Of a DNA stretch of 10,671 nucleotides, positions 1-6,224 are shown in pieces (positions within the stretch are counted from its first letter, which is position 1; each line of letters opens with the position of its first letter). Location: NCBI RefSeq assembly GCF_949298305.1, contig NZ_CASFWU010000089.1, positions 1 through 10,671 of the forward strand. Direction: 5' to 3'. The stretch comes from an uncultured Bacteroides sp. (GTDB lineage: Bacteria > Bacteroidota > Bacteroidia > Bacteroidales > Bacteroidaceae). Under the pieces are notes generated by a model. That model did no database searches and was not told the origin of the DNA. It saw only the letters and a list, made by a program, of their open reading frames with translations. Position numbers and translations under genes: made by a program.

Positions 1-1549
1 GGCCGAACGCTTCATCACGGTCATACCCGAAGTGGACATGCCGGGCCACATGATGGCGGCGCTGGCGTCCTATCCCGAACTGGGATGTACCGGCGGTCCA
101 TACGAGATTCCCACCCGCTTCGGCGTATTCCAGGAAGTGCTCTGCGGCGGCAATGAGCAGACCCTTCAGTTTGCCAAAGACGTGCTGAACGAGATTATGG
201 ACATCTTCCCCTCCGAGTATATCCACATCGGCGGCGACGAATGTCCCAAAGTTCGCTGGAAGGAATGTCCCAAGTGTCAGGCCAAAATCCGCGAACTGGG
301 CCTGAAATCCACCCCCGAACACACGAAAGAGAACCAACTGCAGGCCTACTTCATGGGCGAAGTGGAGAAGGTCATCAACGCCCGCGGCCGCAAGATGCTG
401 GGCTGGGACGAGATACTGGAAGGCAACCCCACCAAGACGTCCACCGTCATGGCATGGACAGGCGTGAAGGCCGGCATCAAGTCGGCGCAGCTTCAGCACA
501 AGACCATCATCTGCCCCATCAGCCACCTCTACTTCAGCAACCCGGGCTACAACCGCCTGAAGGGCGTGACCAGCGTGGCGCGCGTCTATGACTTCGAGCC
601 TGTGGCCGACGTGCTCACCCCCGAAGAGCGGCAGAACATCATCGGCGCGCAGGGCTGCATCTGGACGGAGTGGACCAAGGACAGCGTGAAGATGGAGTGG
701 CAGATGATGCCGCGCATCGCCGCCCTGAGCGAACTGCAGTGGACCGACCCCGCCAAGAAGAACCTGGACGGCTTCCTCAAGCGCCTCCGCCACCAGCTGG
801 ACATCTACAACCTCTATGGCTACCACTACAAGCAGGACATTGAGGACGTCGTGATAGACGTCAATCCCTCGCCCGAAGGCGGACAGGCCCTCGTCACACT
901 GAGCACCTTCGACAACGCCCCCGTCTACTACACCACGGACGGAACCGCCCCCACCGCCGCGTCGACACGCTATGAGGCACCCTTCGCCGTGGCCCGGAGC
1001 GGCAGCATCAAGGCCGTGGCCATCCGCGACGGCAGGGAGAGCAACGTGGCCGAAGAGAACCTGCAATACAACCTGGCCACCATGCGCCCCATCACCCTGG
1101 CCAACGAACCCGCCCCGCAGTTCACCTACAAGGGCGCCCCGCTGCTGGTGGACGGCCTCCCGGGCGACGGCAACTACCGCTCCGGCCGCTTCGTGGGCTT
1201 CTACGGCAAGGACCTCGACGCCACCATCGACCTCCAGAGCGAACAGGAGATTTCTTCCGCCTTTGTCAGCACCTACCTGGTGCCCGGCGACTACATTTTC
1301 GGCTTGAAGGGTCTTGAGGTTTATGTGTCCGACACGGGCAAGGACTTCAAGAAGGTGGCCTCCAAGACCATCCCCGTGCTCGAAAAGGGTGCGAAGAACA
1401 ACGTCGCCCGCCGCGAGGAAATCAGCTTCGCCCCGGTGAAGGCACGCTACGTGCGCATCGTGGGCAAGGCCACTCCCAAGCTGCCCGCCTGGCATCCGGG
1501 TGCCGGCAGCACGGCCTTCCTCTTTGTGGACGAGCTGGGCGTCAACTGA
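1..1549 (+). CDS. GH20 beta-N-acetylhexosaminidase, 5' end missing
   Basis: The frame is open from base 2 with no start, so about 515 C-terminal residues are visible and the N-terminal domain is lost. The first ~275 residues are the GH20 (beta/alpha)8 barrel. They carry VIPEVDMPGH, the HIGGDE motif with the Asp-Glu pair of substrate-assisted catalysis (D79, E80 of the visible fragment), WDE at 135-137, CIWTEW around 220-224 and SELQWT ending near 248. Residues ~276-355 resemble the chitobiase C-terminal/FN3-associated domain (YYTTDGTAPT). Residues ~356-515 look like an F5/8-type C (discoidin/CBM32-like) sugar-binding module. The family releases terminal GlcNAc or GalNAc, as in chitooligosaccharide, mucin or N-glycan breakdown. 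Export is expected, but the signal sequence is outside the window. It converges on the GNAT gene and is followed by two hairpins. Family assignment is firm; the substrate is not determinable. Confidence 0.95.
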   Translation, partial: AERFITVIPEVDMPGHMMAALASYPELGCTGGPYEIPTRFGVFQEVLCGGNEQTLQFAKDVLNEIMDIFPSEYIHIGGDECPKVRWKECPKCQAKIRELGLKSTPEHTKENQLQAYFMGEVEKVINARGRKMLGWDEILEGNPTKTSTVMAWTGVKAGIKSAQLQHKTIICPISHLYFSNPGYNRLKGVTSVARVYDFEPVADVLTPEERQNIIGAQGCIWTEWTKDSVKMEWQMMPRIAALSELQWTDPAKKNLDGFLKRLRHQLDIYNLYGYHYKQDIEDVVIDVNPSPEGGQALVTLSTFDNAPVYYTTDGTAPTAASTRYEAPFAVARSGSIKAVAIRDGRESNVAEENLQYNLATMRPITLANEPAPQFTYKGAPLLVDGLPGDGNYRSGRFVGFYGKDLDATIDLQSEQEISSAFVSTYLVPGDYIFGLKGLEVYVSDTGKDFKKVASKTIPVLEKGAKNNVARREEISFAPVKARYVRIVGKATPKLPAWHPGAGSTAFLFVDELGVN

Positions 1550-1563
1550 TGGCCGCCCCGCCG

Positions 1564-1612
1564 GCCGTGAAACATGGCCTGCTTTCACCGTGAAGGGACG
1601 ATGTTTCACGGC
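1564..1612 (+). terminator. Stem-loop after the GH20 gene
   Basis: A perfect 12-bp inverted repeat (GCCGTGAAACAT at 1564-1575, ATGTTTCACGGC at 1601-1612) encloses 25 nt and begins 14 nt after the GH20 stop. No T-run follows directly, so it is a weak terminator by itself. It may act as a 3'-end stabilising hairpin ahead of the stronger terminator at 1622-1670, with which it shares the GTGAAAC core. Confidence 0.5.
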
Positions 1613-1621
1613 AATGTGTTG

Positions 1622-1670
1622 AAAAAGAATGCGTTTCACTCCGTGTGTAGGGGTGAAACGCATTCTTTTT
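1622..1670. terminator. Bidirectional rho-independent terminator
   Basis: An 18-bp perfect stem (1622-1639 and 1653-1670) with a 13-nt loop has AAAAAG at its left foot and CTTTTT at its right foot. RNA from either strand would therefore end in a stem plus a U-tract. It lies between convergent genes, GH20 on + and the GNAT gene on -, and plausibly ends both transcripts. For the - strand gene it sits about 190 nt past the stop codon. Confidence 0.88.
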
Positions 1671-1717
1671 ATTTCCTGTCTGCCGTGTGGAAGAAGGGGG
1701 CGTGAAGTCCCCTCGGA

Positions 1718-1797
1718 GGATGCTTGCACGGTCCGCGGACAATGCTTGCACGGTCTGCGGGGGATGCAAGTGTCGTCCGCGGACCGTGCAAGCATCC
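1718..1797. repeat. Perfect 23-bp inverted repeat inside the 22-bp array
   Basis: The arm at 1718-1740 (GGATGCTTGCACGGTCCGCG followed by GAC) is the exact reverse complement of 1775-1797, with 34 nt between. Each arm ends in the 10-bp palindrome GTCCGCGGAC. The transcribed structure would be a long GC-rich hairpin. There is no T-run at either foot, so it is not a standard terminator. Confidence 0.85.
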
Positions 1798-1829
1798 GTC
1801 TGGCGCGATGCAGCTGCCCGTCCGGGGCG
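1720..1829. repeat. Degenerate 22-bp tandem array, about five units
   Basis: RTGC recurs exactly every 22 bp at 1720, 1742, 1764, 1786 and 1808. Units 1 and 2 share ATGCTTGCACGGTC and then differ only at one base through the next GCGG. Units 3-5 are more diverged, but units 3 and 5 keep CGTCCG and a G-rich end. The array lies downstream of the GNAT gene on its coding strand and before the shared terminator. The 22-bp period is not a multiple of 3 and no credible gene covers it, so it is non-coding. With the two hairpins and the small GC hairpin next to the GNAT stop, it accounts for most of the 306-bp gap at 1550-1855. Confidence 0.7.
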
Positions 1830-1852
1830 GCCGCCGCCCTCCTCCGCCCCGG
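1822..1852 (-). other. GC-rich hairpin right after the GNAT stop codon
   Basis: The arms CCGGGGCGG (1822-1830) and CCGCCCCGG (1844-1852) pair perfectly over 9 bp with a 13-nt loop. On the - strand the stem starts 3 nt past the TAA stop. It has no U-tract, and its distal arm overlaps the last 22-bp repeat unit. It could protect the mRNA 3' end or slow polymerase before the terminator at 1622-1670. Confidence 0.5.
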
Positions 1853-1855
1853 CCT

Positions 1856-2992
1856 TTATCCTATCTCCTTGATGAACGCGCGGCGGCGCTTGTGCTGCTC
1901 GGTGCGGAAGTACTCCCACTGTGCCTGCACCTTGCCGTTCAGCTCCAGTTCGGGGTTGCTTTCGGCGTACTCGAAGCCCAGCTGCTGGTAGACGGGGATG
2001 AGGTCGGAGAAGAGCAGCGCGTTGACGCCCTTGTTCTGGTATTCGGGCTTCACGGCCACGAGCAGCAGGTCCAGCACCGGGGCGCGGTGCTTGAAGAAGA
2101 GGGCCTTCAGCAGGTGGTACCAGCCGAAGGGCAGCAGCCGTCCGTGGGACTTCTGCAAGGCGCGCGAGAGCGAGGGCATGGAGATGCCCACGGCCACCAG
2201 CTTGTCGTCCTGGTCGGTGATGAGCGTCACCATGCGCAGGTCCAGGATGGGCAGGTACATCTTCACGTACTGGTCTATCTGCCGCTGTGTCAGGGCCGAG
2301 TAGCCGTAAAGCGGCGTGTAGGCCTCGTTGATGAGTTCGAAGATGGCCTGTCCGTAGTCGCGGGCAATCTTCTTGCTCGACGTGTATTTCTTTATCTTCA
2401 GGTTGTACTTGCGCTGGATGAGGTCCGAGATGCGCTTATGCTTCTCGGGGATGGCGTCGGGGACGAATATCTTGTACTCCACCCAGTCGGCGTCCTTGCG
2501 GAAGCCCATGCGCTCCATGTGCTGCGGGTAGTAGGGATGGTTGTAGATGGTGGCCATGGTGCCCAGCTGGTCGAAGCCTTCGACGAGCATTCCTTCGGCA
2601 TCCATGTCGGTGAAGCCCAGCGGGCCCTGTATGTGGGTCATGCCGCGCTCCTTGCCCCACTGCTCCACGGTCTGTATCAGCGCGTCGGCCACTTCGGCGT
2701 CGTCCGTGAAGTCTATCCACCCGAAGCGCACCTCCTTCTTGTTCCACGTGCGGTTGGCCTTGTGGTTGATGATGGCGGCCACGCGGCCCACCGGGCGGCC
2801 GTCCTTGTAGGCCAGGAAGTAGTCGGCTTCGCAGAACTCGAAGGCGGCGTTCTTCTTCTTGTTGAAGGTATTGAGCATGTCGTCAAACAAGTCGGGCACA
2901 GAGTAAGGATTGTCCTTGTACATCTCGTAGTTGAAGCGGATGAACCGCTTCAGTTCCCGCTTGGTAGTAACTTTCTTGATTGTAACAGCCAT
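1856..2992 (-). CDS. GNAT-like acyltransferase family protein (378 aa)
   Basis: This is a soluble protein of 378 aa, twice the size of a simple GNAT enzyme, and appears to hold two GNAT-type lobes. Lobe 1 spans about residues 3-180, with FLAYKDGRPVGRVAAIIN at 59-76 and the strand-helix segment MTHIQGPLGF near 118-127. Lobe 2 spans about 200-378. It has the acyl-CoA-binding-type motif VKPEYQNKGVNALLF (314-328) and the late conserved segment EYAESNPELELN (341-352). There is no signal peptide or membrane segment, so it is probably cytoplasmic. The start is the ATG at 2990-2992. An in-frame ATG at 3025 lies upstream of the -7 box at 3014-3021, so it would not be in the transcript. The gene has its own promoter and appears monocistronic. 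Similar Bacteroidota proteins are usually listed as GNAT or hypothetical proteins. From memory they resemble the YghO and bacterial ceramide synthase (bCerS) type, which would suit sphingolipid-making Bacteroidales, but the substrate cannot be read from the sequence. Confidence 0.85.
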   Translation of the reverse strand: MAVTIKKVTTKRELKRFIRFNYEMYKDNPYSVPDLFDDMLNTFNKKKNAAFEFCEADYFLAYKDGRPVGRVAAIINHKANRTWNKKEVRFGWIDFTDDAEVADALIQTVEQWGKERGMTHIQGPLGFTDMDAEGMLVEGFDQLGTMATIYNHPYYPQHMERMGFRKDADWVEYKIFVPDAIPEKHKRISDLIQRKYNLKIKKYTSSKKIARDYGQAIFELINEAYTPLYGYSALTQRQIDQYVKMYLPILDLRMVTLITDQDDKLVAVGISMPSLSRALQKSHGRLLPFGWYHLLKALFFKHRAPVLDLLLVAVKPEYQNKGVNALLFSDLIPVYQQLGFEYAESNPELELNGKVQAQWEYFRTEQHKRRRAFIKEIG

Positions 2993-3013
2993 ATTGTCTT
3001 TAGATTGTGTCCG

Positions 3014-3046
3014 CAAAGATAACACTTACCGCCCGTTTTAGCCAAA
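3014..3046 (-). promoter_or_regulatory. Bacteroides-type promoter of the GNAT gene
   Basis: Read on the - strand, TTTG (3046-3043) is followed after 21 nt by TATCTTTG (3021-3014). This is an exact match to the Bacteroidetes -7 consensus TAnnTTTG with a -33 TTG-type element at a normal distance. Transcription would begin near 3007, giving a leader of about 15 nt to the ATG at 2992. The leader contains only AAAGACA and no strong Shine-Dalgarno sequence, as is usual in this phylum. Confidence 0.8.
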
Positions 3047-3101
3047 TTTCACAGAAAGTTTTTGGCGCGGCGGGGTGCCGGGAGCGGCGTGACCGGTCGT
3101 T

Positions 3102-3239
3102 CCGCAGGCAGACGGTCGGTTCCCCCGCAGGCAGACAGTCGGTTTCCCCGCAGGCAGACGGTCAGTCTTCCCGCAGGCAGACAGTCGGTCTCCCCGCAGG
3201 CAGACAGTCGGTCTTCCCGCAGGCTGACGGAAGGTTTTC
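3102..3239. repeat. 23-bp tandem array, six units
   Basis: Units start at 3102, 3125, 3148, 3171, 3194 and 3217, an exact 23-bp period. The consensus begins CCGCAGGCAGACRGTCGG and ends YYYYC. Units 1-5 differ at only a few positions; unit 6 is diverged (CTGACGGAAGG). A partial unit (GGTCGTTCCGCAGG) runs in from the left. The array lies just after the GH115 stop and about 55 bp upstream of the -33 box of the GNAT promoter. A 23-bp period shifts reading frame each unit, so it is non-coding. There are no spacers, so it is not CRISPR. It and its hairpin occupy most of the 267-bp gap at 2993-3259. Confidence 0.92.
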
Positions 3240-3253
3240 CTGCGGGAAGACCG
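3209..3253 (-). other. 15-bp stem-loop after the GH115 stop codon
   Basis: CGGTCTTCCCGCAGG (3209-3223) and its exact reverse complement CCTGCGGGAAGACCG (3239-3253) enclose a 15-nt loop. On the - strand the stem starts 6 nt after the TAG stop. The distal arm is the junction of repeat units 5 and 6, so the proximal arm is an inverted partial copy of the repeat. No U-tract follows, so intrinsic termination is uncertain. A 3'-end protection or polymerase-pausing role fits better. Confidence 0.6.
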
Positions 3254-3259
3254 GAAGGC

Positions 3260-6175
3260 CTATTCCTCCATGCGCACCACCTCGGGGCCCAGGTAGGAAC
3301 GCTTCAGGCCGCCGAAGTCTATCACGACCTTCTGGATGATTACGCCGGGGTCCTTACACACCAGCTTCAGCGTGTGGCGGCCGGGCTTGTCCACGGTGAG
3401 GCGCAGCATGTTGAGCGTGGTGTTGCGGGCCACGTTCTCGTTCCACTCGCCCGAGTATTCCTTGGCCGTGTTCGAGGCCAGCTTGAGCAGGCCGTCGTCT
3501 ATCATCACGCCGAACGAGGTGCCCGTGCCGCCGTGGAGCGGGAAGGTGGGCACGGCATAAATCCAGACGGAGACGGAGCCGGCGTTGAAGCTGTAGAAGT
3601 CGTACTCGGCACGGGCGGTACGGCCGATGACGTAGGTGCCCTGCGAGGGTGCCAGCGGGTCGCCCAGCTGCACACTGCCGCCTTCATAGCCCAGGCCGGG
3701 GATGGTGCGTATCTTCACCTGCTCCGTGTCGTGCTTGCGGTGGTAGCGGGCGGGGTCGATGGACACGCAGCCGTTCTCCTCCAGATAGAGCCCCTTCAGC
3801 TCTTCGGGGCGGGGCGAGGCGGGGTTCATCACCGTGAGCAGGACGGGACGGACGTCGGTGCCGCAGCGTAGGGTAAGGATGCCGGTCAGCCTGTCGGCGG
3901 CGGGCAGCTTGTCCCAGTCTACCCAGACGCGGAGGCGCTCCTCGCCGCCGAGCTTGCCGCGGCGTTTGCCGACGACTATCCACGGCTCGGACACTTCGGC
4001 CGTCCACTCCAGCGGCTTGCGGCCCGTGTTGTAGAGGTCTATGTAGGTGTCGCGGCGGGTCAGGCTGTTGAGCACGGGCAGGGTGTTGGTGCCGCCGTGG
4101 TTCAGGTCCTGTCCGGGGAGCTGGATGCCCAGCCGTCCCTCTTCGGGCAGGTCGATGGTGGTCGTGGGCGGCATGTTCTGGTAGGTGGCCACCCAGCCGG
4201 GCGCCAGGGCCATCATGTGCCGCCACTTGCCGTCCAGCTGCTCGTTGTAGAGGCGGGTGTAGTGGCCTATGCTGTCGTGGTAGGACCGTGCCCGGTCGGC
4301 CGTCTCGTTGGTGAGGCTGCGCCCCTGGCGGGCATACCAGCGGTTCTGCTGGGCGGTGAGCATCTTCTTGTTCATCAGGCAGGCGCCCTTGACGGGATAG
4401 AGCACCAGCTGGTAGAAGCTGGGCTTCAGTTCCCCGGGCAGGGAGCGCCAGATGCGCCCGGCCTTGGCGGCAATGCGGTCGTACTCTTCCATCCGCCTTT
4501 CGGCCTCGCGGTAGTTGGTGAAGGAGAAGTCGGTGTCGGTCATGCGCTCCTGGGCGTTCTCCGTGTTCCACTCGTAGCCCCAGCCCATGGCTTCGGGCTT
4601 GCGCTGGAAGCCCAGCCGGTAGTAGGACGAGAGGATGTCCGCCAGGTCGTCGTGCCACTTGTCGCCGTAGATGGCGGCCAGGAAGTCGGGCTGGTGGCGG
4701 ACGATGTTGTCGTAGTCGAAGGCATCCATGTCCCAGGCCATGTCGAGGAACGTCTTGATGCCCAGTTCGCCGGGCTTGATGTCGCCCACGTTGAGCAGCC
4801 AGTAGCGGCGGGCCCCCGTGGCGTAGGCCTTGGAGAGTTCTTCGTACATCAGGGCGGGCGGCGTGGTGTTCAGCCAGAGGTAGTCGTGCGGACCTCCCAG
4901 GTAGGAGATGTGGTAGTAGACGCCCGACCCTCCGCGGCGGGCGGCCTCGGCGGGGGTGTTCAGCTTCTTGATGTAGCCGTAGTTGTCGTCGGGCCAGACG
5001 AGGGTGATGTCGTCCGGCAGGCGCAGGCCGCGCTCATAGATGTCCAGCACCTCCTTGTAGGGCACGAATATCTGCGGGATGGAGTCGATGGGGGCGTCGA
5101 TGTGCCTGCCGAGGATGTTGCGCTGGTCGGCGATGACCTCCTCCACCAGCGACACTTCCCGTTCCTTGGGCACGCCCACCAGCCCGGAGTCGTGGATGCC
5201 GCGCATGGCGATGGTGTAGATGTTCTCATAGGGGGCGTTGGAGGCCACGCGCTTGTCCAGCACGTCGAGGATGCCCTGCCGGTTGGTGAGGTAGTTCCAC
5301 TCTCCGTTCACGTCCTTGTGCCACTCCGTCACGTTGTTGAACAGGAGGGGCTCGCAGTGCGAGGAGGTCATGACGATGGCGAAGCTGTCGGCCACGAGCT
5401 TGTTCTCGGGATATTTGTTGAACGCGCCCGACGAGGGGTGCATGGCGGGGGCCAGCATGTTGCCCTTCAGGCGCAGCAGCAGTTCGCAGACACGGGCGTA
5501 GGTTTTGGGGCCGATGTCGCCCAGTTGGGGGTCGAAGGTCTTCGATGCCCAGGGCGTGATGCCCCAGCCCTCGTCGTTGATGAAGATGCCGCGGTACTGC
5601 ACCGAGGGGGCTTTGGAGACGTAGCTGTCCGTCAGCAGGTAGACGGACTTCTTGCGGGCGACGGGCACGTCGGCCCACCAGTAGAAGGGCGACACGCCCA
5701 TGGCCTCGGAGAGGGTGAAGAGGCCGTAGGCCGTGCCGCGGCGGTCGGAACCGGCAATGACCAGCGCACGGCCCACGCCGCGGAAAGGCTTGTCCACCGC
5801 CTGCACCAGGTAGCGTTCCCAGCCGCCGCGGATGGCGGATACGTCCAGCTTGCCTTCCTCCACCAGCGCGTCGATGAAGCGGCTCTGCCCGACGGTGCCC
5901 GCCACGATGAGGGGCGCGGCGGTGTTCACGGGCGCGGCAGACAGCACACAGCCGTCGGTGCCCGTCACCCGCCCGATGTCCTGCGCAAAGAGGGCCGCCA
6001 CCTTCTTCACCACTTCGTGGTCGGCGGGGTCGGTCAGGATGCGTGTCTGCTGCCCTTTCGTTGCGACGGCAAAGCAGGGACCGTCCGGCCTCCGCTCGGA
6101 GACCGCAAGCTGGGCACGTGCCGTAAGGGCAGACAAAAGCAGCAGTGCCGGCAAAAGTAATCTATATGTTTTCAT
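3260..6175 (-). CDS. GH115 alpha-glucuronidase (971 aa)
   Basis: Enzymes of this family remove glucuronic acid or 4-O-methyl-glucuronic acid from xylan and related glycans. The chosen start gives a clean signal peptide, MKTYRLLLPALLLLSALTARA, cleaved before Q22. There is no lipobox, so the enzyme is expected in the periplasm. Family landmarks are FYWWADVPV (164-172), YRGIFINDEGWGITPWA (194-210), MRGIHDSG (324-331), VPYKEVLDIY (371-380), VWPDDNYGYI (393-402) and YYHISYLGGPHDYLWL (420-435). E202, D329, E375, N398 and H422 fall in motifs that, as I recall, contain active-site residues studied in a Bacteroides ovatus GH115 enzyme. The C-terminal ~180 residues match the GH115 C-terminal beta-sandwich. 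The full length of about 970 is normal. It begins 49 nt after the susD-like stop and is the last gene of the operon. The in-frame extension up to 6349 overlaps susD and is not used. Xylan is the likeliest target, but arabinogalactan-type glycans remain possible. Confidence 0.95.
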   Translation of the reverse strand: MKTYRLLLPALLLLSALTARAQLAVSERRPDGPCFAVATKGQQTRILTDPADHEVVKKVAALFAQDIGRVTGTDGCVLSAAPVNTAAPLIVAGTVGQSRFIDALVEEGKLDVSAIRGGWERYLVQAVDKPFRGVGRALVIAGSDRRGTAYGLFTLSEAMGVSPFYWWADVPVARKKSVYLLTDSYVSKAPSVQYRGIFINDEGWGITPWASKTFDPQLGDIGPKTYARVCELLLRLKGNMLAPAMHPSSGAFNKYPENKLVADSFAIVMTSSHCEPLLFNNVTEWHKDVNGEWNYLTNRQGILDVLDKRVASNAPYENIYTIAMRGIHDSGLVGVPKEREVSLVEEVIADQRNILGRHIDAPIDSIPQIFVPYKEVLDIYERGLRLPDDITLVWPDDNYGYIKKLNTPAEAARRGGSGVYYHISYLGGPHDYLWLNTTPPALMYEELSKAYATGARRYWLLNVGDIKPGELGIKTFLDMAWDMDAFDYDNIVRHQPDFLAAIYGDKWHDDLADILSSYYRLGFQRKPEAMGWGYEWNTENAQERMTDTDFSFTNYREAERRMEEYDRIAAKAGRIWRSLPGELKPSFYQLVLYPVKGACLMNKKMLTAQQNRWYARQGRSLTNETADRARSYHDSIGHYTRLYNEQLDGKWRHMMALAPGWVATYQNMPPTTTIDLPEEGRLGIQLPGQDLNHGGTNTLPVLNSLTRRDTYIDLYNTGRKPLEWTAEVSEPWIVVGKRRGKLGGEERLRVWVDWDKLPAADRLTGILTLRCGTDVRPVLLTVMNPASPRPEELKGLYLEENGCVSIDPARYHRKHDTEQVKIRTIPGLGYEGGSVQLGDPLAPSQGTYVIGRTARAEYDFYSFNAGSVSVWIYAVPTFPLHGGTGTSFGVMIDDGLLKLASNTAKEYSGEWNENVARNTTLNMLRLTVDKPGRHTLKLVCKDPGVIIQKVVIDFGGLKRSYLGPEVVRMEE

Positions 6176-6224
6176 TGTCTGTATGGTTATTGGTGTGAAT
6201 GACAAGTTGAGGGGTTGCCCCGGG

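Noticed and set aside
1724..3022. 432-codon + strand open frame opposite the GNAT gene
   Set aside because: It runs through the 22-bp array and antisense to a protein with clear GNAT motifs, and has no domain signal of its own.
2993..3025. Upstream in-frame ATG adding 11 residues to the GNAT protein
   Set aside because: It lies upstream of the TATCTTTG -7 box at 3014-3021, so it would not be in the transcript. The added residues are not family-like.
3102..3239. CRISPR array
   Set aside because: The 23-bp units are contiguous with no variable spacers and there are no cas genes.
3007..3339. Repeat protein encoded by the 23-bp array on the + strand
   Set aside because: A 23-bp period changes frame each unit, there is no start signal or family match, and the frames run on into antisense GH115 sequence.
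4097..6160. 687-codon + strand open frame opposite the GH115 gene
   Set aside because: Its reverse strand encodes a well-conserved GH115 enzyme. The + strand translation is rich in Val/Gly/His/Ala with no domain, a pattern produced by the antisense of a GC-rich gene.
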